A DNA stretch of 45,853 nucleotides from Rhodocyclaceae bacterium. GTDB taxonomy: Bacteria > Pseudomonadota > Gammaproteobacteria > Burkholderiales > Rhodocyclaceae. The position numbers were made by a program, and so were the translations under genes. Under the pieces are notes generated by a model. The model saw nothing but the letters and a program-made list of their open reading frames with translations, had not been told where the DNA came from and did no database searches. The DNA lies in contig JACAEF010000043.1 in assembly GCA_013388985.1 (NCBI GenBank), positions 1 to 45,853 of the forward strand, in the 5' to 3' direction. Position 1 is the stretch's first letter; every line of letters starts with the position of its first letter. Shown here in pieces: positions 1-12,753 of this stretch.

Positions 1-940
1 GGTTTCCGACATCGGCGACGTGATCCTCGTCGGCGGCATGACGCGCATGCCCAAGGTGCAGGAGAAGGTCAAGGAGTTCTTCGGCAAGGAGCCGCGGAAG
101 GACGTCAACCCCGACGAAGCCGTCGCCATCGGCGCGGCGATCCAGGGCGGCGTGCTGCAGGGCGAGGTGAAGGACGTGCTGCTGCTCGACGTCACGCCGC
201 TGTCCCTGGGCATCGAAACCCTGGGCGGCGTGATGACGAAGCTCATCCCGAAGAACACCACGATCCCGACCAAGGCCAGCCAGATCTTCTCGACCGCCGA
301 CGACAACCAGTCGGCCGTGACCATCCACGTGCTGCAGGGCGAGCGCGAGATGGCCGCCGGCAACAAGAGCCTCGGCCAGTTCAATCTCACCGACATCCCG
401 CCGGCGCCGCGCGGCGTGCCGCAGATCGAGGTGACCTTCGACATCGACGCCAACGGCATCCTGCACGTCTCGGCCAAGGACAAGGGCACCGGCAAGGAAG
501 CCAAGATCACCATCAAGGCGAACTCCGGCCTGACCGAGGAAGAGATCCAGCGCATGGTCAAGGATGCCGAGGCCCATGCCGAGGAAGACCGCAAGGCGCA
601 CGAGCTCGTCGAGGCGCGCAACCAGTGCGACGCGATGGTGCACTCGGTGAAGAAGATGCTCGCCGAGCATGGCGACAAGCTCGATGCCGGCGAAAAGGCG
701 AAGATCGAGGAAGCGCTGAAGGCCGCCGAGGAAGCGATCAAGGGCAACGACAAGGCCGCGATCGAAGCCAAGGCCCAGGCGCTCGCCGCGGCCTCGCAGA
801 AACTGGGCGAGAAGATCTACGCCCAGCAGGCGGGCGGCGCGGCCGGTGCTCAGCCCGGTGCGGCCGGCAGCGGCGAAAGCAAGAAAGACGACGCCGACGT
901 GGTGGATGCCGAATTCACCGAAGTCAAAGACAAGAAATGA
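1..940 (+). CDS. dnaK: Chaperone protein DnaK, C-terminal part (5' end outside window)
   Basis: Hsp70 chaperone; only the last 313 codons are present and the reading frame enters at position 2. Visible are the end of the ATPase domain ([14 protein letters not shown], then [15 protein letters not shown]), the interdomain linker [18 protein letters not shown], the beta-sandwich substrate-binding domain ([32 protein letters not shown]) and the alpha-helical lid. The C-terminus is GA-rich and closes with the acidic tail [13 protein letters not shown] typical of proteobacterial DnaK. It precedes dnaJ on the same strand with a 93-bp gap, the normal dnaK-dnaJ order. HscA, a specialised paralogue, lies at 9994-11865. 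Confidence 0.97.
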   Translation, partial: VSDIGDVILVGGMTRMPKVQEKVKEFFGKEPRKDVNPDEAVAIGAAIQGGVLQGEVKDVLLLDVTPLSLGIETLGGVMTKLIPKNTTIPTKASQIFSTADDNQSAVTIHVLQGEREMAAGNKSLGQFNLTDIPPAPRGVPQIEVTFDIDANGILHVSAKDKGTGKEAKITIKANSGLTEEEIQRMVKDAEAHAEEDRKAHELVEARNQCDAMVHSVKKMLAEHGDKLDAGEKAKIEEALKAAEEAIKGNDKAAIEAKAQALAAASQKLGEKIYAQQAGGAAGAQPGAAGSGESKKDDADVVDAEFTEVKDKK

Positions 941-961
941 AATAGAGCTTGATGCGAGGCC

Positions 962-982
962 GGGGAAGCGACGAGCTTCCCC
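962..982 (+). other. dnaK-dnaJ intergenic hairpin
   Basis: Perfect 8-bp stem (GGGGAAGC / GCTTCCCC) with a 5-nt loop in the dnaK-dnaJ spacer. No T-run follows, so it may be a processing or attenuation element that sets the dnaK:dnaJ ratio rather than a full terminator. The stem is seen; the role is inferred. Confidence 0.6.
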
Positions 983-992
983 GCCGCATTTA

Positions 993-1020
993 CTGATCCC
1001 TGATCCCTGATCCCTGATTC
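993..1020 (+). repeat. Heptamer tandem repeat in the dnaJ leader
   Basis: Four tandem copies of CTGATCC (the fourth is CTGATTC), followed by a degenerate fifth (CTGTCCC), end 6 bases before the dnaJ ATG. The tract occupies the region where a ribosome-binding site would be expected, and no purine-rich Shine-Dalgarno sequence is visible there. Confidence 0.85.
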
Positions 1021-1033
1021 CTGTCCCCTGGCG

Positions 1034-2152
1034 ATGGCCAAACGCGACTATTACGAAGTCCTCGGCGTCAATCGCGACGCTTCCGAAGAAGACATCAAGA
1101 AAGCCTATCGCCGGCTGGCGATGAAGCACCATCCGGACCGCAATCCGGACAATCCGAAGGCCGAGGAGCTCTTCAAGGAGGCGAAGGAGGCCTACGAAAT
1201 CCTCTCCGACCCCAGCAAGCGCCAAGCCTATGACCAATTCGGCCATGCCGGCGTCGATCCGCAGGCGGGTATGGGCGGCGGCTTCGGTGGCATGGGCGGC
1301 TTCGCCGACGCCTTCTCCGACATCTTCGGCGACATCTTCGGCGGCGGCCGCGGCCGCTCGAACGTCTATCGCGGCGCCGACCTGCGTTACAACCTTGAGA
1401 TCACGCTCGAAGAGGCCGCGCGCGGCACCGAGACGCGCATCCGCATCCCGACCATGGTCGAATGCGAAGCCTGCCACGGCAGCGGTGCCCGCAAAGGCAG
1501 CGAGCCGAAGATCTGCCCGACTTGCGGGGGGCACGGCCAGGTGCGCATCCAGCAGGGCTTCTTCTCGATCCAGCAAACCTGTCCCAAGTGCCACGGCAGC
1601 GGACGCTACATCCCGGACCCCTGCCCCAGCTGCCACGGCGCCGGCCGCGTCAAGCAGCAGAAGACCCTCTCGGTCAAGATTCCCGCCGGGGTCGACGAGG
1701 GCGACCGCATCCGCCTCTCCGGCGAAGGCGAGCCGGGCGTGAATGGCGGGCCGCCGGGTGATCTCTACGTGCAGATCCATCTGAAGGCCCATGCCGTCTT
1801 CCAGCGTGACCGGGACGATCTGCACTGCGAGATGCCGATCAGCTTCGCCACCGCCGCCTTAGGCGGCGAGATCGAGATTCCCACCCTCGACGGTGTCGCC
1901 AAGCTGAAGATCCCCGCCGAGACGCAGACGGGCAAGGTGTTCCGCCTGCGCGGCAAGGGCATCAAGGGCGTGCGCTCGCATGCCCCGGGCGATCTGCTCT
2001 GCCATGTCGTCGTCGAAACGCCGGTCAATCTCACCGAGCGCCAGAAGGAACTGCTGCGCGAATTCGACGAGCTCAGCCGGGGCAACGCCGCCACCCACAA
2101 CCCCAAGGCGCAGGGGTGGATGGACAAGGTCAGGGAATTCTTCGGCGGATGA
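1034..2152 (+). CDS. dnaJ: Chaperone protein DnaJ
   Basis: Hsp40 co-chaperone that stimulates the DnaK ATPase and delivers substrates. The 372-residue protein is full-length type I DnaJ: J domain (about 1-70, HPD in [11 protein letters not shown]), a Gly/Phe-rich linker (about 75-115) and four zinc-finger repeats ([32 protein letters not shown]). C-terminal substrate-binding beta-domains follow. It lies downstream of dnaK as usual and 7 bp before mfd, so dnaK-dnaJ-mfd may be co-transcribed. The ATG start is fixed by the J-domain N-terminus [12 protein letters not shown], although no clear Shine-Dalgarno precedes it. Confidence 0.98.
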   Translation: MAKRDYYEVLGVNRDASEEDIKKAYRRLAMKHHPDRNPDNPKAEELFKEAKEAYEILSDPSKRQAYDQFGHAGVDPQAGMGGGFGGMGGFADAFSDIFGDIFGGGRGRSNVYRGADLRYNLEITLEEAARGTETRIRIPTMVECEACHGSGARKGSEPKICPTCGGHGQVRIQQGFFSIQQTCPKCHGSGRYIPDPCPSCHGAGRVKQQKTLSVKIPAGVDEGDRIRLSGEGEPGVNGGPPGDLYVQIHLKAHAVFQRDRDDLHCEMPISFATAALGGEIEIPTLDGVAKLKIPAETQTGKVFRLRGKGIKGVRSHAPGDLLCHVVVETPVNLTERQKELLREFDELSRGNAATHNPKAQGWMDKVREFFGG

Positions 2153-2159
2153 TCGCCGG

Positions 2160-5582
<3,423 letters not shown>

Positions 5583-5610
5583 AATTGAAGTTTTCTACTC
5601 TCAGCCGACC

Positions 5611-6690
5611 ATGCAGCCCACCGAAAACCTCAACATCGAAACCTTCGAGCCGATGCCGACGCCCGCGGAAATCCACGGCCGCGTGCCGATCACCGAGGCG
5701 GCGGAAAAATCGGTGCTGGCGGGACGGCACACGATCGAAGCGATCCTCGACCGCCGCGACCCGCGCCTGTTCGTCGTCGTCGGCCCCTGCTCGATCCACG
5801 ATCCGATCGCCGGGCTCGACTACGCACGGCGCCTGAAGGCGCTGGCCGACGAAATCGCCGACACCCTGGTGCTGGTGATGCGCGTCTATTTCGAGAAGCC
5901 GCGCACCGCCACCGGCTGGAAGGGTTTCATCAACGATCCACGCATGGACGACAGCTTCCACATCGAGGAAGGCATCTACAAGGCGCGCGAGTTCCTGCTC
6001 GCCGTCAACGAGCTGGGGCTGCCGGCCGGCACCGAGGCGCTCGACCCGATCACGCCGCAATACCTCGGCGACCTGGTGAGCTGGACGGCGATCGGCGCGC
6101 GCACCTCGGAATCGCAGACGCACCGCGAGATGGCCTCGGGCCTGTCGACGCCGGTGGGCTTCAAGAACGGCACCGACGGCTCGGTCGACACCGCGGTGAA
6201 CGCGATCCTCTCCGCCTCGAAGCCGCACAGCTTTCTCGGCATCAACATGGAAGGACGCACCAGCGTCGTGCGCACGCGCGGCAACCGTTACGGCCACCTC
6301 GTGCTGCGCGGCGGCGGCGGCCGGCCGAACTACGATTCGGTCTCGGTGGCGATCGCCGAGCAGGCGCTCGCCAAGGCAGGGCTACCGCAAAACATCGTCA
6401 TCGACTGCTCGCACGCCAACAGCTACAAGGACCCCAACCGCCAGCCGCTGGTGATGCACGACGTGGTCAACCAGATCCGCCTGGGCAACCGCTCGATCGT
6501 CGGCCTGATGATCGAAAGCTTTCTCGAAGCCGGTAACCAGCCGATTCCCGAGGATCTCGCGCAGCTCAAATACGGCTGTTCGGTCACCGATGCCTGCGTC
6601 GACTGGCCGACCACCGAAGCCATGCTGCGCGAGGCCTACGACATCCTGCGCGGGCCGCTGGCGGGCCGCACGATCCGGAAGGCGGCCTGA
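5611..6690 (+). CDS. aroG: 3-deoxy-7-phosphoheptulonate synthase (DAHP synthase), class I
   Basis: Condenses phosphoenolpyruvate and erythrose 4-phosphate in the first step of the shikimate pathway. The 359 residues are the normal size for the class I AroF/G/H family. Motifs seen: VVVGPCSIHDP (about 52-62), MRVYFEKPRTATGWKG, a TEALDPITPQY segment, SGLSTPVGFKNGTDG, and the metal and substrate residues in CSHANSYKD. Feedback inhibition by an aromatic amino acid is normal in the family, but the specificity (Phe, Tyr or Trp) cannot be read here. A TAGAAT -10-like hexamer at 5580-5585 overlaps the mfd stop, so the gene may have its own promoter. The next gene overlaps it by one base (TGATG). Confidence 0.95.
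   Translation: MQPTENLNIETFEPMPTPAEIHGRVPITEAAEKSVLAGRHTIEAILDRRDPRLFVVVGPCSIHDPIAGLDYARRLKALADEIADTLVLVMRVYFEKPRTATGWKGFINDPRMDDSFHIEEGIYKAREFLLAVNELGLPAGTEALDPITPQYLGDLVSWTAIGARTSESQTHREMASGLSTPVGFKNGTDGSVDTAVNAILSASKPHSFLGINMEGRTSVVRTRGNRYGHLVLRGGGGRPNYDSVSVAIAEQALAKAGLPQNIVIDCSHANSYKDPNRQPLVMHDVVNQIRLGNRSIVGLMIESFLEAGNQPIPEDLAQLKYGCSVTDACVDWPTTEAMLREAYDILRGPLAGRTIRKAA
5710..5729 (+). repeat. Dispersed bipartite repeat, copy 2 (inside aroG, one mismatch)
   Basis: TCGGtGCTG-gcggg-ACGGCA, preceded by AAAAA; it differs from the consensus at one fixed base. Read in the aroG frame as SVLAGRH, just before the conserved GPCSIHD segment. It could be a degenerated copy or a chance match that uses the same codons. 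Confidence 0.5.
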
Positions 6691-7940
6691 TGGCGACGCT
6701 GATCAAGCCCCTGCGCGGGCTGTGCCCAGCCCCCGGCCGCGCTCGTGACGTCGCCGCGCCGCCCTACGACGTCCTCTCCTCTGATGAAGCGCGCCGCCGT
6801 GCTGCGGGCCATCCCTGGTCGTTCCTGCACATTTCGAAGCCGGAAATCGACCTGCCGGCCGACATCGACCCCTACGATCCGGCCGTGTATGCCAAGGCGG
6901 CGGAGAACCTGCAGCGCATGGTCAATGCCGGCGTGCTGCTGCGCGACGCGACGCCCTGCTACTACGCCTACCGGCTGACGATGCGCACCGAGCAGGGAGA
7001 GCACGAGCAGACCGGGCTGGTTGCCATCGCCTCGGTCGCCGCTTACGAGGCGAACCGCATCCGCAAGCACGAATTCACGCGGCCCGACAAGGAAGACGAC
7101 CGCGTGCGGCAGATCGAGGCGACCAACGCCCAGACCGGCCCGGTGCTGCTCGCCTATCCTGCCGCGCCGGAGGCCGACCGGCTGATCGCCGCGCTGGCGC
7201 AGGGCGAGCCCGCCGCCGACGTCACCGTCGAGGAACCCACCCACTCGGTGCGGCACCAGATCTGGCGCTGCGACGATGCCGCGCGGCTCGATGCCATCAC
7301 GCGCTGTTTCGACGGCATGGCGGCGCTCTACATCGCCGACGGCCATCACCGCTCGGCCGCGGCCGCCCGCGTCGCCGCCGCGCGGCGCATCCCCGGCCGC
7401 GAGCGCTCTTCCGACTATTTCCTCAGCGTCATCTTCCCGCACCGGCAGATGCAGATCCTCGACTACAACCGCGTCGTCAAGGATCTGAACGGGCTCACCG
7501 AGGACGAATTCCTCGCCCGCCTCGGCGAGAAATTCCTCGTCGCGCGAAGCCGCGAGGCGGTGCGGCCGTCCAGCCCGGGCGAATTCGGCCTCTATCTGCC
7601 CCAGCGCTGGTACCGTCTCAACATCGACCCCAGGCTGTTTTCCAGCGACCCGGTCGCCGGGCTCGACGTCTCGCTGCTCTCCGATCACGTGCTGGGGCCC
7701 ATCCTCGGCATCACCGATCTGCGGCGCGACAAGCGCATCGATTTCGTTGGCGGCATCCGCGGTCTTGCGGAACTGGAACGGCGCGTCGATGCGGGAGAAA
7801 TGGCCGCCGCGTTCGCGCTCTTCCCGACACGCATGGACCAGCTGATGGCCGTCGCGGACAGCGGCCAGGTGATGCCGCCCAAGTCCACCTGGTTCGAGCC
7901 CAAGCTCGCCGACGGGCTCGTCTCTCACGTGCTCGACTGA
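6690..7940 (+). CDS. DUF1015 family protein (HTH-type/COG4198), function unknown
   Basis: The 416-residue soluble protein matches the conserved DUF1015 family by its N-terminal segment (IKPLRGLCPAP, then DVAAPPYDVLSSDEA), the central RKHEFTRPDKEDDRV and the IADGHHRSAAAARVA motif. In the family the conserved DGHHR segment suggests a catalytic or metal-binding site, but no reaction is established. Its start overlaps the aroG stop (TGATG), so the two are translationally coupled. In some bacteria this family is encoded beside serine biosynthesis genes. It is the last gene before a convergent terminator. Confidence 0.88.
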   Translation: MATLIKPLRGLCPAPGRARDVAAPPYDVLSSDEARRRAAGHPWSFLHISKPEIDLPADIDPYDPAVYAKAAENLQRMVNAGVLLRDATPCYYAYRLTMRTEQGEHEQTGLVAIASVAAYEANRIRKHEFTRPDKEDDRVRQIEATNAQTGPVLLAYPAAPEADRLIAALAQGEPAADVTVEEPTHSVRHQIWRCDDAARLDAITRCFDGMAALYIADGHHRSAAAARVAAARRIPGRERSSDYFLSVIFPHRQMQILDYNRVVKDLNGLTEDEFLARLGEKFLVARSREAVRPSSPGEFGLYLPQRWYRLNIDPRLFSSDPVAGLDVSLLSDHVLGPILGITDLRRDKRIDFVGGIRGLAELERRVDAGEMAAAFALFPTRMDQLMAVADSGQVMPPKSTWFEPKLADGLVSHVLD

Positions 7941-7943
7941 AAA

Positions 7944-7974
7944 CGACGAAGCCCGGCGGCGCCGGGCTTCGTCG
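7944..7974. terminator. Bidirectional hairpin terminator between convergent genes
   Basis: Perfect 14-bp stem with a 3-nt loop (arm CGACGAAGCCCGGC). It lies between the ends of the DUF1015 gene (+) and tpx (-). It starts 3 bases after the first stop and ends 14 bases before the second. AAA precedes the stem, giving a short U-run for the minus-strand transcript. Shared use by both operons is inferred. Confidence 0.85.
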
Positions 7975-7988
7975 ATGTCATCGCCAGA

Positions 7989-8486
7989 TCAAAGCACCTT
8001 CAGCGCCGCGTCATAATCCGGCTCCTGCGCGATTTCCGGCACCAGCTGGCTGTGCAGCACGCGGTCGTTCTCGTCGAGCACGACCACCGCGCGCGCGGTG
8101 AGGCCCAACAGCGGGCCCTCGGCCATCTTCACGCCCCAGGCCGCCATGAACTCGGGATGACGGAAGGTCGACAGATGCACGACGTTCTTCAGCCCTTCGG
8201 TGGCGCAGAAGCGGCCGGCGGCGAACGGCAGGTCGGCGGAGATCACCAGCACCACGGCGTTTTTCAGGCCGGCGGCCTTCTCGTTGAACTTGCGCGTCGA
8301 GGTGGCGCAGGTCGGCGTGTCGAGGCTCGGCACGATGTTCAAAATCTTGCGCTTGCCGGCGAAGTTCGCCAGCGTCACGTCGGCGAGTTCGCCGTTGGTC
8401 AAGGTCAGCGCGGGCGCCGGACTGCCGACCGGCGGCAGCGTGCCTTCGACCTTGAAGGGATTGCCTTGCAGAGTGACGGTGGTCAT
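7989..8486 (-). CDS. tpx: Thiol peroxidase Tpx (atypical 2-Cys peroxiredoxin)
   Basis: Thioredoxin-dependent reduction of hydrogen and lipid hydroperoxides, probably periplasmic or cytosolic depending on species; no signal peptide is seen. The 165 residues equal the Tpx family length. The peroxidatic cysteine is in [15 protein letters not shown] and the resolving cysteine in [13 protein letters not shown], the usual spacing for Tpx. The start [15 protein letters not shown] matches family N-termini. The ATG overlaps the tatD stop (ATGA), so it is the last gene of the isc-fdx-tatD transcription unit. A peroxidase at the end of an Fe-S assembly operon fits a role in protecting against peroxide, by inference. 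Confidence 0.96.
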   Translation of the reverse strand: MTTVTLQGNPFKVEGTLPPVGSPAPALTLTNGELADVTLANFAGKRKILNIVPSLDTPTCATSTRKFNEKAAGLKNAVVLVISADLPFAAGRFCATEGLKNVVHLSTFRHPEFMAAWGVKMAEGPLLGLTARAVVVLDENDRVLHSQLVPEIAQEPDYDAALKVL

Positions 8487-9466
8487 CGGGTTTCTCCTGT
8501 CGTGGGTAGATATCGATCGAGGCGCGGCAGCACGGCCCGCGCGTTTCTTGTGGTCGCCTGCGCGATTTCCGCGAGAGGCAACTGGCGCAATTGTGCCAGC
8601 GTTTGCGCGATCGGCAACAGGTCGGCCGGAGTATTGCGGCCGCCGTTCTTCCAGACCGGCGGAATGTCTGGCGCGTCGGTCTCCAGCACGATCGCGTCGA
8701 GCGGCAGGGTGGCCGCCAGTTCGCGGATGCGCTTCGAGCCGGGGAAGGTCATCGCGCCGCCGAAGCCGAGCTTGAAACCGAGGCGGATGAATTCCTCGGC
8801 CTGCTGGCGGCTGCCGTTGAAGGCATGGGCGATGCCACCGGCCACGCGTGTTTCGCGCAGGCATTTGAGGATCGGATCGATCGCGCGGCGCACGTGCAGC
8901 AGCACCGGCAGCCCGAATTCGCGCGCGATCTTCAGCTGCTCGACGAAATAGAACGCCTGCCGCGCGTCGTCGCGCGGTTCGACATGACGGTCCAGCCCGA
9001 TCTCGCCGACGGCGACGGCCGGCTCGCGCCGCAGCGTGTCGCGCAACGCATCGAGGTCCTCGGGATGGGCCCGATCGACATACATCGGATGGATGCCATA
9101 GGCCGGCGCGCAGCCGGGATAGGCACGGCAAACGCTCGCCACGGCGCCGAAATTCGCCCGTTCGACGGCGGGGACGACGAACGCAATGACGGGTGCCGTC
9201 CCACCAGCGCCGACTTCATTGTTGGCCCCCCACGCTCGCAAACCCGGCTCGCTGCCCCCCACAGGGGGGGCGTCGGCTTGGGACGGCCCGGCGCCGACTT
9301 CATTGGCCCCCCACGCTCGCAAACCCGGCTCGCTGCCCCCCACAGGGGGGACGTCGGCTTGGGACGGCCCGGCGCCGACTTTTGCCGCCGCAAAGACCGC
9401 ATCGCGGTCGGCATCGAACTCCGCCGCGTCGAGATGGCAGTGGGTGTCGATCAGGCCGTCATGCAA
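8483..9466 (-). CDS. TatD-family metal-dependent hydrolase with an in-frame repeat insertion
   Basis: TatD-type deoxyribonuclease/hydrolase with a TIM-barrel metal site: THCHLD (residues 8-13), [22 protein letters not shown] and the closing LETDAPD. At 327 residues it is about 60 longer than the usual ~260. The excess is a block at residues 29-92 made of two 27-28-residue repeats ([20 protein letters not shown], then RAWGANE) and a short VGAGGTAP. The block is inserted between FAAA and VIAFVVPAV, after the first metal-binding loop. The start is TTG at 9466, overlapping the iscX stop by 8 bases; no ATG lies in frame before the catalytic DTHCHLD. The enzyme is probably still active because every catalytic motif is intact, but this is inference. 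Confidence 0.93.
   Translation of the reverse strand: MHDGLIDTHCHLDAAEFDADRDAVFAAAKVGAGPSQADVPPVGGSEPGLRAWGANEVGAGPSQADAPPVGGSEPGLRAWGANNEVGAGGTAPVIAFVVPAVERANFGAVASVCRAYPGCAPAYGIHPMYVDRAHPEDLDALRDTLRREPAVAVGEIGLDRHVEPRDDARQAFYFVEQLKIAREFGLPVLLHVRRAIDPILKCLRETRVAGGIAHAFNGSRQQAEEFIRLGFKLGFGGAMTFPGSKRIRELAATLPLDAIVLETDAPDIPPVWKNGGRNTPADLLPIAQTLAQLRQLPLAEIAQATTRNARAVLPRLDRYLPTTGETR
9194..9213 (-). repeat. Dispersed bipartite repeat, copy 3 (inside tatD)
   Basis: Exact match on the minus strand, spacer gtggg, read as VGAGGTAP. It directly adjoins the 84/81-bp tandem units of the tatD insertion. Confidence 0.88.
9211..9375 (-). repeat. Two-unit tandem repeat (84 and 81 bp) inserted in tatD
   Basis: Unit 1 is 9211-9294 and unit 2 is 9295-9375. 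They are nearly identical apart from a 3-bp indel (gtt) and a g/a change. Each contains a small palindrome CCCCCC-ACA-GGGGGG and begins, on the + strand, with cgactt, which is the end of the dispersed bipartite element. Both lengths are multiples of 3, so the tatD frame is kept. Not CRISPR: only two direct copies and no spacers. Confidence 0.92.
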
Positions 9467-9653
9467 CTTCGTCGATCCAGGCCTGCTGGATGGCTTCGAG
9501 CTTCTTCTCGCCGCAGTGGCGCTCGTCCTCCTCGAAGCCGGGCAGCTCCATCACCCAGCGCATCAGATCGACGAAGTTGAGCTTCGTCGGATCGACGTCG
9601 GGATGACGCTCGGCGAGCGCGATGGCGATGTCGAGGCTATCGGTCCATTTCAT
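9459..9653 (-). CDS. iscX: Fe-S cluster assembly protein IscX
   Basis: Small acidic protein (64 residues) that binds IscS and modulates cysteine desulfuration. The sequence has the family pattern: [34 protein letters not shown] and a Trp-containing helix ending QQAWIDEVA. It overlaps the end of fdx by 4 bases and the tatD start by 8 bases, the usual last place in an isc operon. Confidence 0.95.
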   Translation of the reverse strand: MKWTDSLDIAIALAERHPDVDPTKLNFVDLMRWVMELPGFEEDERHCGEKKLEAIQQAWIDEVA

Positions 9654-9997
9654 TTGCGTCCGCCTCCTTCCTTGACCATGTTGATCGTGTATTTCGGAAT
9701 CTCCACCACCAGCGGCGTCTCCGCCACCATCGCCTGGCAGGACAGCCGCGAGGTCGGCGTCAGCCCCCAGGCCTTGTCGAGCATGTCCTCTTCGAGCTCG
9801 TCCGGCGGCTCCAGGGATTCATAGCCTTCACGCACGATCACGTGACAGGTCGTGCAGGCGCAGGACATCTCGCAGGCGTGCTCGATCTCGATCTCGTTGG
9901 CCAAGAGCGCCTCGCAGATCGAGGTGCCCGGTGCGGCTTCGATGACCGCGCCGGCGGGGCAGAGTTCTTCATGCGGCAGGACGACGATTTGGGTCAT
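9650..9997 (-). CDS. fdx: ISC-type [2Fe-2S] ferredoxin
   Basis: Electron donor for Fe-S cluster assembly on IscU. The 115 residues include cluster-binding cysteines in [16 protein letters not shown] and a later cysteine in SRLSCQAM, the C-X5-C-X2-C...C layout of adrenodoxin-like ISC ferredoxins. The ATG overlaps the hscA stop by 4 bases (9994-9997). Its place between hscA and iscX is the canonical isc order. Confidence 0.96.
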   Translation of the reverse strand: MTQIVVLPHEELCPAGAVIEAAPGTSICEALLANEIEIEHACEMSCACTTCHVIVREGYESLEPPDELEEDMLDKAWGLTPTSRLSCQAMVAETPLVVEIPKYTINMVKEGGGRK

Positions 9998-11865
9998 AGT
10001 TGTTCCATCTCTTCGATTTTCTTGCCGGCCAGCGCGCGCTGCACGCCCTGGTTCATGCGCCGCGCGGCGAAGTCTTCGGTGGCCTTCGACAGCGCGTCCA
10101 TCGCCGCGTCGATCGCGCGCCGATCGTCGCCGACCAGCACGCTCTGCAATCTCGTCAGGCAGTTGTCGATGTGCGCGCGCTCGGCATCGGTGAGCAGATG
10201 GGCATCCTCCCTGAGCGCAGACTGCACCGCCTCGACGAGCCGCTGCGCCTCGACCTGGGCCTCGCGCAGCGCGCGGCGGAAGGCGTCATCGGCGGCGTGA
10301 TTGATGCTGTCCTTGAGCATCGCGGCGATCTCGTCGTCGGAGAGGCCATAGGAAGGCTTGACCTCGATGTGCGACTCGACGCCGGTGGTCTGCTCGCGCG
10401 CCGTCACCGACAACAGTCCGTCGGCATCGACCTGGAAGGTGACGCGGATGCGCGCCGCGCCGGCCACCATCGGTGGAATGCCGCGCAGCTCGAAGCGCGC
10501 CAGGCTGCGGCAGTCGGATACCAGTTCGCGCTCGCCCTGCACGACATGCAGCGCCATCGCCGTCTGGCCATCCTTGAAGGTCGTGAAGTCCTGGGCGCGC
10601 GCGACCGGGATGGTCGAATTGCGCGGAATGATCTTCTCGACCAGCCCACCCATCGTCTCCAGGCCGAGCGAGAGCGGGATGACGTCGAGCAGCAGCCAGT
10701 CGTCGCCGGCGGCGCGGTTGCCGGCCAGGAGGTTCGCCTGCGTCGCCGCGCCCAGCGCGACCACCTTGTCCGGGTCGAGATTGTTGAGCGGCTCGCAGCC
10801 GAAGAAATCCTCGACCGCCTTCTGGATCTGCGGCATGCGCGTCGCGCCGCCGACCATCACCACGCCCTTCACGTCATCGACGGACAAGCCGGCATCGCGC
10901 AAGGCCTTCTTCGTCGGCCCGAGCGTCTTTTGCACCAGCGTGCGCGTGATCTCGGTGAAGGTTTGCGAGGTCAGCCTGAGATCGACGAATTCGCCGGTCG
11001 ACAGCCGCGCGCTGATCGGCGCCTCGCCATTGAGCGTCAGGAACTCCTTGGCCTCGCGCGCGCGCATCAAGAGCAGGCGCGCATCCTCGTGCGACAGCGG
11101 CGAAAGCTTCGCCTGCTCGATGATCCAGCAGAACACGCGGTGATCGAAATCGTCGCCGCCCAGCGCCGAATCTCCGCCGGTGGCGAGCACTTGGAAGACG
11201 CCCTTGGAGAGCTTGAGGATCGAGATGTCGAAGGTGCCGCCGCCCAGGTCATACACTGCATAGATGCCTTCGGAACCGTTGTCGAGCCCGTAGGCGATCG
11301 CCGCCGCCGTCGGCTCGTTCAAGAGGCGCAAGACGTTGAGGCCGGCGAGCCGCGCGGCATCCTTGGTCGCCTGGCGCTGCGCGTCGTCGAAGTAGGCCGG
11401 CACGGTGATCACCGCGCCGGTGAGCTGGCCGCCGAGCGAGAGTTCGGCGCGCTCGCGCAGCACGCGCAGGATCTCGGCCGAGACCTCGACCGGGCTCTTG
11501 ACCCCCTGTGCGGTGCGCAGCTTCACCATGCCCTCGCCCTCGACGAAATCGTAGGGCATGCTCTCGATGTGCTCGATGTCCTTGAGACCACGTCCCATGA
11601 AGCGCTTCACCGAGACGATCGTGTTCTTCGGGTCAGAAGCCTGATGCGCCTGCGCCTCATAGCCGACCTCGACCTTGCCGTCGGCAGCATAGCGGACGAT
11701 GGAGGGCAAGAGCGGCCGCCCCAGCGCGTCGTTCAACACGACCGCCATGCCGCTCCGGACGGTGGCGACGAGGGAATTGGTGGTGCCGAGGTCGATGCCG
11801 ACCGCCAGCCGGTGTTCATGCGGCGCGGCCGACTGGCCGGGCTCGGAGATTTGCAGCAGTGCCAT
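9994..11865 (-). CDS. hscA: Fe-S assembly chaperone HscA
   Basis: Specialised Hsp70 that binds the LPPVK loop of IscU and, with HscB, promotes cluster transfer. The 623 residues match the family. Visible are the N-terminal extension typical of HscA ([19 protein letters not shown]), the phosphate loops [14 protein letters not shown] and [27 protein letters not shown], the linker [17 protein letters not shown] and a substrate domain. It lacks the DnaK acidic tail, which separates it from dnaK at the start of the window. It sits between hscB and fdx. Confidence 0.97.
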   Translation of the reverse strand: MALLQISEPGQSAAPHEHRLAVGIDLGTTNSLVATVRSGMAVVLNDALGRPLLPSIVRYAADGKVEVGYEAQAHQASDPKNTIVSVKRFMGRGLKDIEHIESMPYDFVEGEGMVKLRTAQGVKSPVEVSAEILRVLRERAELSLGGQLTGAVITVPAYFDDAQRQATKDAARLAGLNVLRLLNEPTAAAIAYGLDNGSEGIYAVYDLGGGTFDISILKLSKGVFQVLATGGDSALGGDDFDHRVFCWIIEQAKLSPLSHEDARLLLMRAREAKEFLTLNGEAPISARLSTGEFVDLRLTSQTFTEITRTLVQKTLGPTKKALRDAGLSVDDVKGVVMVGGATRMPQIQKAVEDFFGCEPLNNLDPDKVVALGAATQANLLAGNRAAGDDWLLLDVIPLSLGLETMGGLVEKIIPRNSTIPVARAQDFTTFKDGQTAMALHVVQGERELVSDCRSLARFELRGIPPMVAGAARIRVTFQVDADGLLSVTAREQTTGVESHIEVKPSYGLSDDEIAAMLKDSINHAADDAFRRALREAQVEAQRLVEAVQSALREDAHLLTDAERAHIDNCLTRLQSVLVGDDRRAIDAAMDALSKATEDFAARRMNQGVQRALAGKKIEEMEQL

Positions 11866-11889
11866 TTCGTTGTGGTGGGTGAATGAGCT

Positions 11890-12426
11890 TCAGGTTTCCA
11901 AAACCTCGAGGGCGTCGCCGATTTCCTGCAGCAGCTTTTCCTGGAACATCAGCTGGCGGACCAGCTCGCCGGCGCGCTGATGCTCGCCGGCCTCCAGCGC
12001 CGCCTGCAAGGCCGTGTATTCGTCGCGGATCGTCCGCTTGAGCTGCCGGTGGCGCGCATCGAGCGCGTCGATGTCGCCGCTTTCCTTCGCCTCCGCCACC
12101 GCCTCGCGCAGTTCCATCTGCTCCATCAGGAATTCGACCGGCATCGCGGTGTTCGTTTCCAGGCGCACATCATGGCCGGCCAGCTCGAGCAGATAACGCG
12201 CCCGCCTGAGCGGGTCCTTGAGCGTCTGGTAGGCCTCATTGACGCGCGACGCCCATTGCATCGCCCGGCGTTTCTCGGCATCGGACAGATGGGCATAGCG
12301 GTCGGGATGCACCTCGCCCTGCAACTCGCGATAGCGCGCCTCCAGACGCGCGATGTCGAACGCCTGACTGCGCGGCAGGCCGAACAGCGCGAAATGATCC
12401 TGACCCGGATCGAACGGCACAGTCAT
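11890..12426 (-). CDS. hscB: Fe-S assembly co-chaperone HscB (Hsc20)
   Basis: J-domain protein that delivers IscU to HscA. The ATG at 12426 ([18 protein letters not shown]) gives 178 residues, the family size, and overlaps the iscA stop (ATGA). The longer open frame would run into iscA. The J domain carries HPD ([12 protein letters not shown]). A C-terminal three-helix bundle follows, starting near [13 protein letters not shown], the typical IscU-binding part. Confidence 0.96.
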   Translation of the reverse strand: MTVPFDPGQDHFALFGLPRSQAFDIARLEARYRELQGEVHPDRYAHLSDAEKRRAMQWASRVNEAYQTLKDPLRRARYLLELAGHDVRLETNTAMPVEFLMEQMELREAVAEAKESGDIDALDARHRQLKRTIRDEYTALQAALEAGEHQRAGELVRQLMFQEKLLQEIGDALEVLET

Positions 12427-12749
12427 TTGACGTTGAAGCTCTCGCCGCAGCCGCACTGATCCTTGACGTTCGGGTTGTTGAACTTGAAGCCCTCGTTCAA
12501 CCCTTCCTTCGCGAAGTCGAGCTCGGTGCCGTCGAGGTAGGGCAGGCTCCGCGGATCGACCAGCACCTTGAGGCCATGACTCTCGAAGATGATGTCCTCG
12601 GGTTCGGCCACGTCGGCGAACTCGAGCTTGTAGGCCATGCCGGAACAGCCGGAAGTCTTCACGCCGAGACGGATGCCGATGCCCTTGCCGCGCTTGGCGA
12701 GGAACTTGGCGACATGCTGGGCGGCGGTTTCGCTCAAGGTGATCGCCAT
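12423..12749 (-). CDS. iscA: Iron-sulfur assembly protein IscA
   Basis: A-type carrier for Fe-S clusters. With ATG at 12749 ([17 protein letters not shown]) it has 108 residues, the family size. The three conserved cysteines are present: [14 protein letters not shown] and DQCGCGESF. It follows iscU by 4 bp and overlaps hscB (ATGA). Confidence 0.97.
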   Translation of the reverse strand: MAITLSETAAQHVAKFLAKRGKGIGIRLGVKTSGCSGMAYKLEFADVAEPEDIIFESHGLKVLVDPRSLPYLDGTELDFAKEGLNEGFKFNNPNVKDQCGCGESFNVK

Positions 12750-12753
12750 CGCC

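Noticed and set aside
1796-1815. Reverse-orientation near-match in dnaJ (TGCCGT-cttcc-AGCG)
   Set aside because: The second block differs at several bases and the codons are those expected for DnaJ.
9211-9375. Possible CRISPR array
   Set aside because: Two adjacent direct repeats of over 80 bp without spacers, inside a gene, and no cas genes; better explained as a tandem insertion.
9842-12459. Long + strand open frames opposite fdx, hscA and hscB
   Set aside because: Shadows of strongly supported minus-strand isc genes; composition is Arg/Ala-rich and no motif is seen.
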